Source: Tianweitania aestuarii
GTDB lineage: Bacteria > Pseudomonadota > Alphaproteobacteria > Rhizobiales > Rhizobiaceae
DNA length: 64,000 nucleotides
Direction: 5' to 3'
Assembly: GCF_018457165.1 (NCBI RefSeq)
Contig: NZ_JAFMNX010000001.1
Coordinates: 1,426,001 to 1,490,000 of the forward strand
The notes below the pieces were generated by a model that searched no databases, was not told the origin of the DNA, and saw only the letters and a list, made by a program, of their open reading frames with translations. Below are positions 46,445 to 55,360 of the stretch, piece after piece (within the stretch, counting starts at the first letter, position 1; each line of letters begins with the position of its first letter). The translations under genes were made by a program, and so were the position numbers.

Positions 46445-48058
46445 TCAGCCCGCTTCCGGGTAAAGCGTATCGACGATCAGCCGCGCATCATGGCGAGCAT
46501 TCAGCATGCCGTAGGTGCTGCGCCATTGCCCGCCTAGACGTGTTTCGATGAAGGCGTCGGCAATGCGCCCCGCCCCCATGCGACGAAGCTCGGCCGCAGC
46601 CGCAGAAAGGGCGAGCTGCTCGGCCAGCAGCCGAGCCGAGCCTTCATCCGAAAGCGCAACATGCGTTGCCGCCCGCAGCACATCGATCGTCCCGCGTCCG
46701 CTCGGTCCCAGATCCCGCTCGATGCCGGCAAACACATCTTCGAACAGCGCGGGCGCGCGGCGCAAAACGCGCAGCACGTCGAGCGCCATCACATTGCCCG
46801 AGCCTTCCCAGATCGCATTGACCGGCGCTTCACGATAATAACGAGCGAGCGGCGCTTCCTCGACATAGCCGTTGCCGCCCAGGCACTCCATCGCCTCGTA
46901 AAGCAGCGCGGGCGCGACCTTGCAGACCCAGTATTTCACCACCGGCGTCATGGCCCGCGCAAAGGCCGCCTCGCCGCGATCATTGGCGGCTTCGTCGAAC
47001 GATCGTGCCAATCGGAACGACAGCGCCGTGGCTGCCGCCACATCGAGCGCCATGTCTGCCAGCACGCGCACCATCAGCGGCTGGTCGATCAGCGTCTTGT
47101 CGAATACAGTCCTGTGGCGCGTATGATGCACCGCTTCCGCCAGGCCTGCCCGCATCAGACCGGATGAGGCCACGGCGCAATCCAGCCGCGTCAGCGTGAC
47201 CATATCCATGATCGTCCGCAGCCCGGCGCCCGGCTCGCCAACGATCTCGCCCAGCGTGCCTGTGAACTCGACCTCCGAAGATGCATTCGAGCGATTGCCG
47301 AGCTTGTCCTTCAAACGCTGGAAATGCAGCCCGTTGGACGATCCATCGCCAAGAATACGCGGCACAAGGAAGCAGCTCAGCCCTTCCTTCGCCTGCGCCA
47401 GCATGAGGAAAGCGTCGGACATCGGCGCCGACATGAACCACTTGTGGCCCGTCAAACGATAAAAGTTGCCGCTGGCCTGTTCCGCCACCGTCTGATTGGC
47501 GCGAACATCGGTGCCGCCCTGCTTTTCGGTCATGCCCATGCCGAGCGTCAGCCCGACCTTGCCGACCGGCGGCTTCTGCGACTGGTCGTAGCGGCGCGTC
47601 GTGATGCGCGGCGCCCATTCTCGGAACAGATCCGGAGAAGCCATCAGCGCGGCCAACGAAGCGCTCGTCATGGTCAGCGGGCAAAGATGCCCACATTCCA
47701 GCTCAGCGGTCAGATAAAAGCGTGCGGCGCGAACCTGATGCCGCCGGCCGGCTTCCGCATCGCCATTTTCCCAGATCGAGGAATGCAGGCCGTTCGCGAT
47801 CGAACGGCGCATAAGCGCATGATACGCGGGATGAAAATCGACCACGTCGACGCGTCGGCCCTGACGATCATGCGTCCGCAGCTTCGGCGTTTCGGTGTTT
47901 GCGAGACGCGCCGTTTCCTGTGCTTCCGGCGAAAGAACGAAACGACCGATCTGATCAAGCTCCTGACGAACAGGCTCGGAGAAATCCTCGGCAATCTGCA
48001 CAAGCAGCGGATCCCCGCGCCAGGCATTGCCGCCGCTGAAGATCGGGGGCTGGTTCAT
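46445..48058 (-). CDS. AidB-like acyl-CoA dehydrogenase
   Basis: This 537-residue flavoprotein of the acyl-CoA dehydrogenase superfamily has the AidB layout. Its N-terminus is NQPPIFSGGNAWRGDPLL, with GMGMTEKQGGTDVRANQT (FAD-binding), YRLTGHKWFMSAPMSDAF, the C-terminal helix bundle with CLGGNGYVEE, and IWEGSGNVMALDVLR. AidB is part of the adaptive response to alkylation in E. coli; whether this homologue has that role or oxidises an acyl-CoA is open. I chose ATG 48058 with AGGA 5 nt upstream; the longer frame antisense to pyrB is spurious. Confidence 0.93.
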   Translation of the reverse strand: MNQPPIFSGGNAWRGDPLLVQIAEDFSEPVRQELDQIGRFVLSPEAQETARLANTETPKLRTHDRQGRRVDVVDFHPAYHALMRRSIANGLHSSIWENGDAEAGRRHQVRAARFYLTAELECGHLCPLTMTSASLAALMASPDLFREWAPRITTRRYDQSQKPPVGKVGLTLGMGMTEKQGGTDVRANQTVAEQASGNFYRLTGHKWFMSAPMSDAFLMLAQAKEGLSCFLVPRILGDGSSNGLHFQRLKDKLGNRSNASSEVEFTGTLGEIVGEPGAGLRTIMDMVTLTRLDCAVASSGLMRAGLAEAVHHTRHRTVFDKTLIDQPLMVRVLADMALDVAAATALSFRLARSFDEAANDRGEAAFARAMTPVVKYWVCKVAPALLYEAMECLGGNGYVEEAPLARYYREAPVNAIWEGSGNVMALDVLRVLRRAPALFEDVFAGIERDLGPSGRGTIDVLRAATHVALSDEGSARLLAEQLALSAAAAELRRMGAGRIADAFIETRLGGQWRSTYGMLNARHDARLIVDTLYPEAG

Positions 48059-48212
48059 GTTGTCCTGAGTCACACCGGCTTCCTCGGCTATTCCACGCGA
48101 ATCTATAGCCTTTGCCGGGCAAACGCGCGAAGAAATTCCCGGTTGAGAACCAATTGCCATGTGGATGAGCGCTTGCCGCGGGGGCAAGCCATGCCTATAG
48201 CGAGGCCTTAAG

Positions 48213-49172
48213 ATGCCTGAAACAGCAACCTTTCCCCTCTTTCCGCACCGCCATTTGCTGGGGATCCAGCACCTGTCTCCGTCCGACATCGTGTCGCTGC
48301 TCGACCGCGCCGATGAAGCCGTCGCCGTATCGCGACAATCGGAGAAGAAAACCGCAGCGCTGCGCGGTCGCACCCAGATCAACCTCTTCTTCGAAGCCTC
48401 GACCCGCACGCAGTCGTCGTTCGAACTCGCCGGCAAGCGGCTGGGCGCTGATGTGATGAACATGTCGGTCGCAAGCTCTTCGGTAAAGAAGGGTGAGACG
48501 CTGATCGATACGGCCATGACGCTGAACGCGATGCGGCCGGATATCCTGATCATCCGCCACGCCGCAGCGGGTGCTGCAGCCCTTCTTGCGCAGAAAGTCG
48601 GATGCTCGGTGGTGAATGCCGGCGACGGCGCGCATGAACACCCGACGCAAGCCCTGCTCGACGCGCTGACGATCCGCCGCGCCAAGGGCGACCTGTCGAA
48701 GCTGATCGTCGCGATCTGCGGCGATGTTCTACATTCGCGTGTCGCACGCTCCAACATCCTGCTGCTGAACGCGCTCGGGGCAAGGGTCCGGGTCATCGCG
48801 CCCTCGACCCTGCTGCCGTCAGGCATTCACCAGATGAGCGTCGACGTCTTCAACCGCATGGAAGATGGCCTCAAGGATGCCGACGTCGTCATGATGCTGC
48901 GCCTTCAGCGCGAGCGAATGGCCGGTGCGTTCGTCCCGTCAGTGCGCGAATATTTCCACTTCTTCGGCCTGGATCAAGCCAAGCTGCGTCTCGCCAAGCC
49001 GGACGCGCTGGTGATGCATCCCGGCCCGATGAATCGCGGGGTCGAGATCGCGTCCGAGATCGCCGACGGCCCCCAAAGCGTGATCCAGGAACAGGTCGAG
49101 ATGGGCGTTGCCGTGCGCATGGCCGTGATGCAGGCTCTGCTTGATCCACGCCGAAACGAGGCGTCGCTATGA
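48213..49172 (+). CDS. pyrB: Aspartate carbamoyltransferase catalytic subunit
   Basis: PyrB condenses carbamoyl phosphate with aspartate, the committed step of pyrimidine synthesis. At 319 residues it contains the carbamoyl-phosphate motif [38 protein letters not shown], and [12 protein letters not shown]. It overlaps the pyrC-like gene by ATGA, the pairing seen for transcarbamoylases that need a dihydroorotase-like partner. No pyrI regulatory gene is present. Confidence 0.97.
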   Translation: MPETATFPLFPHRHLLGIQHLSPSDIVSLLDRADEAVAVSRQSEKKTAALRGRTQINLFFEASTRTQSSFELAGKRLGADVMNMSVASSSVKKGETLIDTAMTLNAMRPDILIIRHAAAGAAALLAQKVGCSVVNAGDGAHEHPTQALLDALTIRRAKGDLSKLIVAICGDVLHSRVARSNILLLNALGARVRVIAPSTLLPSGIHQMSVDVFNRMEDGLKDADVVMMLRLQRERMAGAFVPSVREYFHFFGLDQAKLRLAKPDALVMHPGPMNRGVEIASEIADGPQSVIQEQVEMGVAVRMAVMQALLDPRRNEASL

Positions 49173-50452
49173 CCACCACCGTCTTCACCGATGCGCGGAT
49201 CGTCGACCCATCCCGCAGCCTGGACGAAATCGGCACCGTGATCGTTGCCGACGGCAAGATTCAGGCAGCCGGTGCCTCTGCGCGCAATCAGGGTATTCCC
49301 GAAGGCGCTGACGTCATCGATGCCCGTGGCAAGACGATCATGCCCGGTCTGGTGGATGCGCGCGTTTTCGTCGGCGAACCCGGCGGCGAGCATCGCGAAA
49401 CCATCGCTTCGGCCGGGCGAGCCGCAGCCGCCGGCGGCGTCACCTCCATTATCACCATGCCGGACACGGATCCGGTGATCGACGATGTCGCGCTGGTGGA
49501 ATTCGTTCTGCGCGCCGCCCGCGACCATGCCGCCGTCAACGTCTATCCCTCCGCCGCCATCACGCGCGGTTTGAAGGGTCAGGAGATGACCGAGTTCGGC
49601 CTGTTGGGTCAGGCCGGTGCCGTAGCCTTCACCGATGGACGTCACACCATCTCCGACTCGTCGCTTCTGCGTCGCGCCATGACCTATGCCCGCGATTTTG
49701 GCGCTGTTATCGCGCATGAAACCGCCGATCCCTATCTGTCCGGCGGCGTCATGAACGAAGGCCTTTATGCCAGCTGGCTTGGTTTAGGCGGTATTCCGCG
49801 TGAAGCCGAAATCATTCCGCTCGAGCGCGATCTGCGCTTGGCACGCCTCACCCAGGCCAATTACCACGCAGCCAAGATCTCGACTGCCGTTTCGGCCGAT
49901 GTCGTATCGCGCGCCAAGCAGGATGGCGCGTTGGTCACTGCGGGCGTTGCAATCCACTCGCTTGCGCTCAACGAACACGATGTCGGCGAATACCGCACCT
50001 TCTTCCGCCTGGCGCCGCCGTTGCGCACCGAGGATGATCGTCTGGCCATGATCGAGGCTCTGAAGACCGGCACGCTCGATATTATCGTCTCATCGCACGA
50101 TCCGCAGGATGTCGATACCAAGCGCCTGCCCTTCGCGGACGCCGCCATCGGAGCGGTCGGCCTGGAAACGCTGCTCGCGGTCGGGCTTCGTCTCCATCAC
50201 AACGATCAGGTTCCCCTGCTTCGCCTGGTGGATGCCCTGTCTACCGCGCCGGCAAAGATCTTCGATCTACCCGGCGGCACGTTGAAGCCCGGGGCTCCTG
50301 CCGACCTGATCCTGGTTGATCTCGATCATCCCTGGGTAGTCACGGAAACCGACCTCCATTCCCGCTCGAAAAACAGTTGTTTCGAAGGCGCTCGGCTGCA
50401 AGGCAAGGTCTTGCAAACGATGGTGGCGGGCCGCACAGTCTTCTCGCATTAA
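49169..50452 (+). CDS. pyrC: Dihydroorotase-like protein PyrC, probably catalytically inactive
   Basis: This 427-residue amidohydrolase has the type I dihydroorotase fold, but the metal-binding set is degenerate. The usual H-x-H after strand 1 (D-x-H-x-H-x-R) reads [10 protein letters not shown]. The later H-x-x-H reads YHAAKIST with Lys for the second His, and the DHAPH box reads SSHDPQDVD. It overlaps pyrB by 4 nt. In Pseudomonas an inactive PyrC' serves as a structural partner of the transcarbamoylase, and that is the likely role here. A functional dihydroorotase should then be encoded elsewhere in the genome. Confidence 0.93.
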   Translation: MTTTVFTDARIVDPSRSLDEIGTVIVADGKIQAAGASARNQGIPEGADVIDARGKTIMPGLVDARVFVGEPGGEHRETIASAGRAAAAGGVTSIITMPDTDPVIDDVALVEFVLRAARDHAAVNVYPSAAITRGLKGQEMTEFGLLGQAGAVAFTDGRHTISDSSLLRRAMTYARDFGAVIAHETADPYLSGGVMNEGLYASWLGLGGIPREAEIIPLERDLRLARLTQANYHAAKISTAVSADVVSRAKQDGALVTAGVAIHSLALNEHDVGEYRTFFRLAPPLRTEDDRLAMIEALKTGTLDIIVSSHDPQDVDTKRLPFADAAIGAVGLETLLAVGLRLHHNDQVPLLRLVDALSTAPAKIFDLPGGTLKPGAPADLILVDLDHPWVVTETDLHSRSKNSCFEGARLQGKVLQTMVAGRTVFSH

Positions 50453-50463
50453 GGGGGATCTTC

Positions 50464-51084
50464 GTGCCGATACTGGAACCAGCCGCATTCACGTCGTCGC
50501 TGACCGTCTTGGTCATTGCCCTGATCTTTGGCTATCTGCTCGGCTCGATCCCGTCCGGCGTGATCATCACCCGCATGGCCGGCCTTGGAGATGTTCGCAA
50601 CATCGGCTCCGGCAACATCGGCGCGACGAACGTCCTGCGCACCGGTCGCAAGGGCCTGGCCGCTCTGACCCTGCTTGGCGACGCGCTGAAGGGTGCCGTC
50701 GCGGTCCTGCTGGCGGCCTGGTATGCGCCCGATGCGGCGCTGCTTGCCGGTTTCGGTGCCTTTCTTGGCCACCTTTTCCCCGTTTGGCTCGGCTTCAAGG
50801 GCGGCAAGGGTGTTGCGACCTATCTCGGCGTGTTGATCGCGCTCGCGCTGCCCGGCGCTCTCGCCTTTGCGGTTGTCTGGCTGCTGGTCGCTTTCACGAC
50901 CAAATATTCTTCACTTGCAGCCTTGGTTGCCGCAGTGGCCGTGCCGATTGTTCTTTGGATCTTGGGCGCACCTTATGTTGCCGGATTGTTTGCTCTCTTG
51001 ACGATCTTCGTCTTCTTCAAGCACCGCACCAACATCACCCGCCTCATGGCTGGCACCGAGTCCCGGATCGGTAACAAGGGATGA
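50464..51084 (+). CDS. plsY: Glycerol-3-phosphate acyltransferase PlsY
   Basis: This 206-residue membrane enzyme transfers acyl groups from acyl-phosphate to sn-glycerol-3-phosphate, starting phospholipid synthesis. Signature motifs are [24 protein letters not shown] and [18 protein letters not shown], with five hydrophobic helices. The start is GTG 50464 with GGGGG about 6 nt upstream. It overlaps dprA by 4 nt. Confidence 0.96.
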   Translation: MPILEPAAFTSSLTVLVIALIFGYLLGSIPSGVIITRMAGLGDVRNIGSGNIGATNVLRTGRKGLAALTLLGDALKGAVAVLLAAWYAPDAALLAGFGAFLGHLFPVWLGFKGGKGVATYLGVLIALALPGALAFAVVWLLVAFTTKYSSLAALVAAVAVPIVLWILGAPYVAGLFALLTIFVFFKHRTNITRLMAGTESRIGNKG

Positions 51085-52253
51085 CGGACAGGCAGCCGCG
51101 GCGGCTTAGCGACCGTCAGCGCCTCGCCTGGCTGCGCCTGATCCGCAGCGACAATGTCGGCCCATCCAGCTTCCGTCAGCTCATCAGCCGCTTCGGCTCG
51201 GCCGATGCCGCGCTGGATGCTTTGCCCGGTCTGACGCGTCGTGGCGGTGCAACGAAACCGCTGAAGATCGCCAGCGTCAGCGAAGCCGAGCGCGAGTTGG
51301 AGTTGGCCGAGCGCCTCGGTGTTCGCTTCATTGCCGTTGGCGAAAGCGACTATCCCGTTCTGCTGCAACAGGTCGACAATCCGCCGCCTCTGATCGCGGT
51401 AAAAGGCTCGCCCGCCATCTTCCAGCGCCCAGGCGTGGCGATTGTCGGCGGACGGGCGGCAACGGCAAATGGCATGCGCTTCACGCGCAGCCTTGCCTAC
51501 GACCTGGGTTCAGCCGGCCTCACGATCGTTTCAGGATTGGCGCGTGGCATCGACACAGCCGCGCATGGCGGAAGCATCAAGACGGGAACAATCGCCGTTT
51601 TCGCCGGCGGCCTTGACCGACCTTATCCGCCGCAGAACGTGGCTCTGGCTGATGACATCGTGGCTCAAGGCGGCGCGCTTGTGTCGGAGATGCCTTTGGG
51701 CTGGTCTCCACGGGCGATCGACTTCCCCCGCCGCAATCGCTTGATCGCGGGTCTCGCCTATGGCCTCATCGTGGTGGAAGCCGCGCAACGATCCGGATCC
51801 CTGATCAGCGCGCGTCTGGCTGGCGAACAGGGTCGGCTTGTGTTCGCCGTCCCCGGATCTCCGATCGACAAGCAGAGCGCGGGCTCGAACGGCCTCCTCA
51901 AGGACGGCGCGACGATGGTGACGGAAGCCGACGATGTGCTGCGCGCGATCACGCCCCTCATCGATCAGCCAATGCCGCCCATATCGACGCCTCCGCGCCG
52001 CAACACCCCGCCGCCAGCAGCAACGGATGAAGATCCGGCGTTGTTCGAATCGGAGCGGGATGGCCTCCAGGACGATGATCAGTCTAGGGTTCTGGAAAGC
52101 CTGTCATCGGTGCCGACCGACATCGACGAGATCGTTCGGCATACGCAGCTATCGACCGCGCAAGTTCAACTCGTGCTGTTGGAACTGCAACTCGCCGGTC
52201 GCATAGAACGGCATTCAGGCAACGCTGTTTCGTTGCTCGAAGCGGGCGTATAG
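51081..52253 (+). CDS. dprA: DNA processing protein DprA
   Basis: DprA (390 residues) loads RecA on incoming single-stranded DNA during transformation and is widespread even in species not known to be competent. The Rossmann core is visible in [18 protein letters not shown]-type [29 protein letters not shown], and [12 protein letters not shown], with LSGSLITA-like [18 protein letters not shown]-terminal winged-helix segment follows a Pro-rich linker (about 300-320). It is coupled to plsY and overlaps the convergent small hypothetical gene by 39 nt. Confidence 0.95.
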   Translation: MTDRQPRRLSDRQRLAWLRLIRSDNVGPSSFRQLISRFGSADAALDALPGLTRRGGATKPLKIASVSEAERELELAERLGVRFIAVGESDYPVLLQQVDNPPPLIAVKGSPAIFQRPGVAIVGGRAATANGMRFTRSLAYDLGSAGLTIVSGLARGIDTAAHGGSIKTGTIAVFAGGLDRPYPPQNVALADDIVAQGGALVSEMPLGWSPRAIDFPRRNRLIAGLAYGLIVVEAAQRSGSLISARLAGEQGRLVFAVPGSPIDKQSAGSNGLLKDGATMVTEADDVLRAITPLIDQPMPPISTPPRRNTPPPAATDEDPALFESERDGLQDDDQSRVLESLSSVPTDIDEIVRHTQLSTAQVQLVLLELQLAGRIERHSGNAVSLLEAGV

Positions 52254-52562
52254 ATCGTCCAGTCGAGGCGGCTGCTCACCTTTGACCGTGTCACCCGCCT
52301 GAATATATGCCATCTCGATGTAGTGAGCGACAAGGTCATAGCGTTCCGCCTGCGCCATGCTTCTGAGCTGGCCAAGCATCGCCTGAATATATTCGAGAGT
52401 TTCGCTTGGCCGTCCCGCAAGACGTTCCAGATCCGCCACGCAATCCTCCTGGCACAAAGATCTATCCCGAAGTCCGACCAGCACCGCACTTGCTTGCAAA
52501 GCACTGGAGAACTTCTTCCCGCTCATACATATCAGCGAAACCATAGATTGCAACCTATCCAT
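52215..52562 (-). CDS. Small hypothetical protein (115 aa)
   Basis: This unrecognised, probably soluble and helical protein carries two cysteines in the cluster SLCQEDCVADLERL (a CxxxC spacing) and ends [17 protein letters not shown] chose ATG 52562, with AGGG 7 nt upstream; ATG 52544 and 52526 are alternatives lacking a Shine-Dalgarno sequence. It is divergent from topA across a 156-nt gap and overlaps the dprA 3' end on the opposite strand by 39 nt. The predicted sequence has reasonable protein composition, but only conservation would prove it. Confidence 0.6.
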   Translation of the reverse strand: MDRLQSMVSLICMSGKKFSSALQASAVLVGLRDRSLCQEDCVADLERLAGRPSETLEYIQAMLGQLRSMAQAERYDLVAHYIEMAYIQAGDTVKGEQPPRLDDLYARFEQRNSVA

Positions 52563-52718
52563 AGGTATACCCTGAGTTGCATGAGAGGGGTGCCCACGAA
52601 ACGGTCTGCACTTGACCCGAGATCGTTCCACAGCCATTTGACGAGACTTGCGGTCGGTGCAACGTCGCATCCCGATCAGCGGAACTCGGTCTCCGCAGCA
52701 GAGAAAGCATTTAGCATT

Positions 52719-55355
52719 ATGGACGTCGTCGTCGTCGAATCGCCCGCAAAGGCGAAAACGATCAACAAATATCTCGGCAAGGACTTCAAGGTTTTGGCGT
52801 CGTTCGGCCACGTGCGCGATCTGCCGGCCAAGGATGGCTCCGTTCTACCGGACGACGACTTCTCCATGTCCTGGTCTGTCGACACGGCATCGTCCAAGCG
52901 CCTGTCCGAAATCGCTGCCGCCGTGAAAGCGGCCGATGGCCTGATCCTCGCAACCGATCCGGATCGCGAAGGTGAAGCCATCTCCTGGCACGTGCTGGAA
53001 GTACTGCGCCAGAAGAAGGTGCTGAAGGACAAACCGGTCAAGCGCGTCGTATTCAACGCCATCACCAAGAATGCCGTGCTGGAAGCGATGGCCAATCCGC
53101 GCGACATCGATGGTCCGCTAGTGGAAGCCTACCTTGCCCGCCGCGCGCTCGATTACCTCGTAGGCTTCACGCTCTCTCCGGTGTTGTGGCGCAAGCTGCC
53201 CGGCGCCCGTTCGGCAGGCCGCGTGCAGTCCGTCGCTCTGCGTCTGGTTTGCGACCGCGAAGCCGAGATCGAGCGCTTCGTTCGCGAAGAATACTGGAAC
53301 ATCGCGGCCAACCTGAAGACGCCGCGCAATGATGGCTTCGAGGCTAGGCTGACCGGCTTTGAAGGCAAGAAGCTTCAGCGTCTCGACATCAAGAACGAAG
53401 AACAGGCGACCGACATCAAGACGATGCTCGAAGGCGCCCAGTTCGAAACACTGTCGGTTGAGGCCAAGCCCACTAAGCGCAACCCCTCCGCACCGTTCAC
53501 CACCTCGACGATGCAGCAGGCGGCATCGTCGCGCATGGGCTTCGGTGCATCGCGCACCATGCAGGTCGCGCAACGCCTTTATGAAGGCGTGGACATCGGC
53601 GGCGAAACAACCGGCCTGATCACCTATATGCGTACCGACGGTGTTCAGATGGCACCGGAAGCCATCGAGGCCGCGCGCGCAGCCATCACCGACCAGTTCG
53701 GCAGCAAGTACCTGCCTGAAAAGGCGCGTCATTATTCCACCAAGGCGAAGAACGCGCAGGAAGCGCACGAAGCCGTGCGCCCCACCGACTTCTCGCGCAC
53801 CCCGGCTTCCGTCCGGCAATATCTCGATGCCGATCAGGCCCGCCTCTACGAACTGATCTGGAAGCGTGCGATCGCCAGCCAGATGCAGGCGGCCGACATC
53901 GAGCGCACAACGGTCGAAATCGAAGCCAAGAACGGTGGCCGTGCTGCCACGCTTCGCGCCGTTGGCTCGGTGATCCGCTTCGACGGCTTCATTGCCGCCT
54001 ACACCGATCAGAAAGAAGACGACGCGGAAGACGAGGACGGCCGCCGCTTGCCGGAAATCCGCTCCGGCGAATCCATGGCGCGCGAGTCGATCGTCGCAAC
54101 GCAGCATTCCACCGAGCCGCCGGCCCGTTATTCCGAAGCTTCGCTCATCAAGAAGATGGAAGAGCTCGGCATCGGCCGCCCGTCGACCTATGCATCCACG
54201 TTGAAGACGCTGGAAGACCGCGAATATATCACCGTCGACAAGCGCCGCCTCACCCCGCAGTCCAAGGGCCGCATCGTCACCGCCTTCCTTGAAGGCTTCT
54301 TCGACCGCTACGTGGAATATGACTTCACCGCGAGCCTCGAGGAAAAGCTCGACGAGATTTCCGACGGCAAGCTCGCCTGGAAGGACGTGCTGCGCGACTT
54401 CTGGCGCGATTTTTCGGCGGCAGTCGATGACATCAAGGAACTGCGCGTCACCGAAGTGCTGGATGCACTCAACGAGGATCTGGCGCCGCTGGTCTTCCCC
54501 GACCGCAACGATGGCACGCATCCACGCAGCTGCCCCAAATGCGGCAGCGGACAGCTGTCGCTCAAGCTTGGCAAGTTCGGCGCCTTTGTCGGCTGCTCCA
54601 ACTATCCCGAATGCTCCTACACCCGTCAGCTCGGCGATGCCGGCAACGACAATGGCTCCGGCGAAGGCGAGTCCGGTGATCGCGTTTTGGGCAAGGACCC
54701 TTACACCGACGAGGATATCACGCTGAAGAGCGGCCGCTTCGGTCCCTATGTCCAGCGCGGCGAAGGCAAGGAAGCCAAGCGTTCAAGCCTTCCCAAAGGC
54801 TGGGAACCCGCCAGCATCGACCACGAAAAAGCGCTCGCTCTGCTGTCGCTTCCGCGCGATGTCGGCCAGCACCCCGAAAGCGGCAAGATGATCTCGGCCG
54901 GCCTCGGCCGCTATGGTCCCTTCCTGCTGCATGACGGCAAATACGCCAATCTTGAAACCATCGAGGACGTGTTCTCCGTCGGCATCAACCGCGCTGTTTC
55001 GGTAATCGCCGAAAAGGCCGCCAAGGGTGGCGGTCGTGAACGCGGGACCCCTGCAGCGCTGAAGGATCTCGGCGAGCATCCGGATGGCGGCGGCACCATC
55101 ACCGTGCGCGAAGGCCGCTACGGTCCTTACGTGAACTTCGGCAAGGTCAACGCCACGCTGCCCAAGGGCAAGGATCCCGCGTCCGTGACGGTTGAAGAAG
55201 CCGTCGCGCTGATCGCAGCCAAGGCCGGCTCCGCGCCGGCCGCCCGCAAGAAGGCGCCTGCCCGCAAGGCAGCGGCTCCCGCAGCGGCCAAGAAGACCGC
55301 GACGACAAAGAAGACCCCGGCCAAGAAGCCGGCAGCAAAAGCGAAGAAAGCCTGA
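52719..55355 (+). CDS. topA: DNA topoisomerase I
   Basis: TopA relaxes negative supercoils. The 878 residues from ATG 52719 comprise the Toprim domain (MDVVVVESPAKAKTINKYLG, DREGEAISWH), the active-site Tyr303 in LITYMRTDG, a four-Cys zinc ribbon (CPKCGSGQL then CSNYPEC, near residue 604-630), two or three further zinc-ribbon-like repeats that have lost their cysteines (GRFGPYVQRGEGK, GRYGPFLLHDGKY, GRYGPYVNFGKV), and a Lys/Ala/Pro tail. The frame is open 396 nt further upstream, but that part shows no family resemblance. rnr follows 5 nt later. Confidence 0.97.
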   Translation: MDVVVVESPAKAKTINKYLGKDFKVLASFGHVRDLPAKDGSVLPDDDFSMSWSVDTASSKRLSEIAAAVKAADGLILATDPDREGEAISWHVLEVLRQKKVLKDKPVKRVVFNAITKNAVLEAMANPRDIDGPLVEAYLARRALDYLVGFTLSPVLWRKLPGARSAGRVQSVALRLVCDREAEIERFVREEYWNIAANLKTPRNDGFEARLTGFEGKKLQRLDIKNEEQATDIKTMLEGAQFETLSVEAKPTKRNPSAPFTTSTMQQAASSRMGFGASRTMQVAQRLYEGVDIGGETTGLITYMRTDGVQMAPEAIEAARAAITDQFGSKYLPEKARHYSTKAKNAQEAHEAVRPTDFSRTPASVRQYLDADQARLYELIWKRAIASQMQAADIERTTVEIEAKNGGRAATLRAVGSVIRFDGFIAAYTDQKEDDAEDEDGRRLPEIRSGESMARESIVATQHSTEPPARYSEASLIKKMEELGIGRPSTYASTLKTLEDREYITVDKRRLTPQSKGRIVTAFLEGFFDRYVEYDFTASLEEKLDEISDGKLAWKDVLRDFWRDFSAAVDDIKELRVTEVLDALNEDLAPLVFPDRNDGTHPRSCPKCGSGQLSLKLGKFGAFVGCSNYPECSYTRQLGDAGNDNGSGEGESGDRVLGKDPYTDEDITLKSGRFGPYVQRGEGKEAKRSSLPKGWEPASIDHEKALALLSLPRDVGQHPESGKMISAGLGRYGPFLLHDGKYANLETIEDVFSVGINRAVSVIAEKAAKGGGRERGTPAALKDLGEHPDGGGTITVREGRYGPYVNFGKVNATLPKGKDPASVTVEEAVALIAAKAGSAPAARKKAPARKAAAPAAAKKTATTKKTPAKKPAAKAKKA

Positions 55356-55360
55356 CACGA

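Noticed and set aside
48059-48826. N-terminal extension of the AidB-like frame to 793 residues
   Set aside because: It runs antisense through pyrB. The family start and a Shine-Dalgarno sequence lie at 48058.
53118-54521. Long open frame antisense to topA (467 codons)
   Set aside because: It is fully inside a conserved gene, and the composition is that of a reverse-frame shadow. The similar frames antisense to rnr (55544-57280), clpA (33629-35257) and gyrA (25715-26863) are rejected for the same reason.
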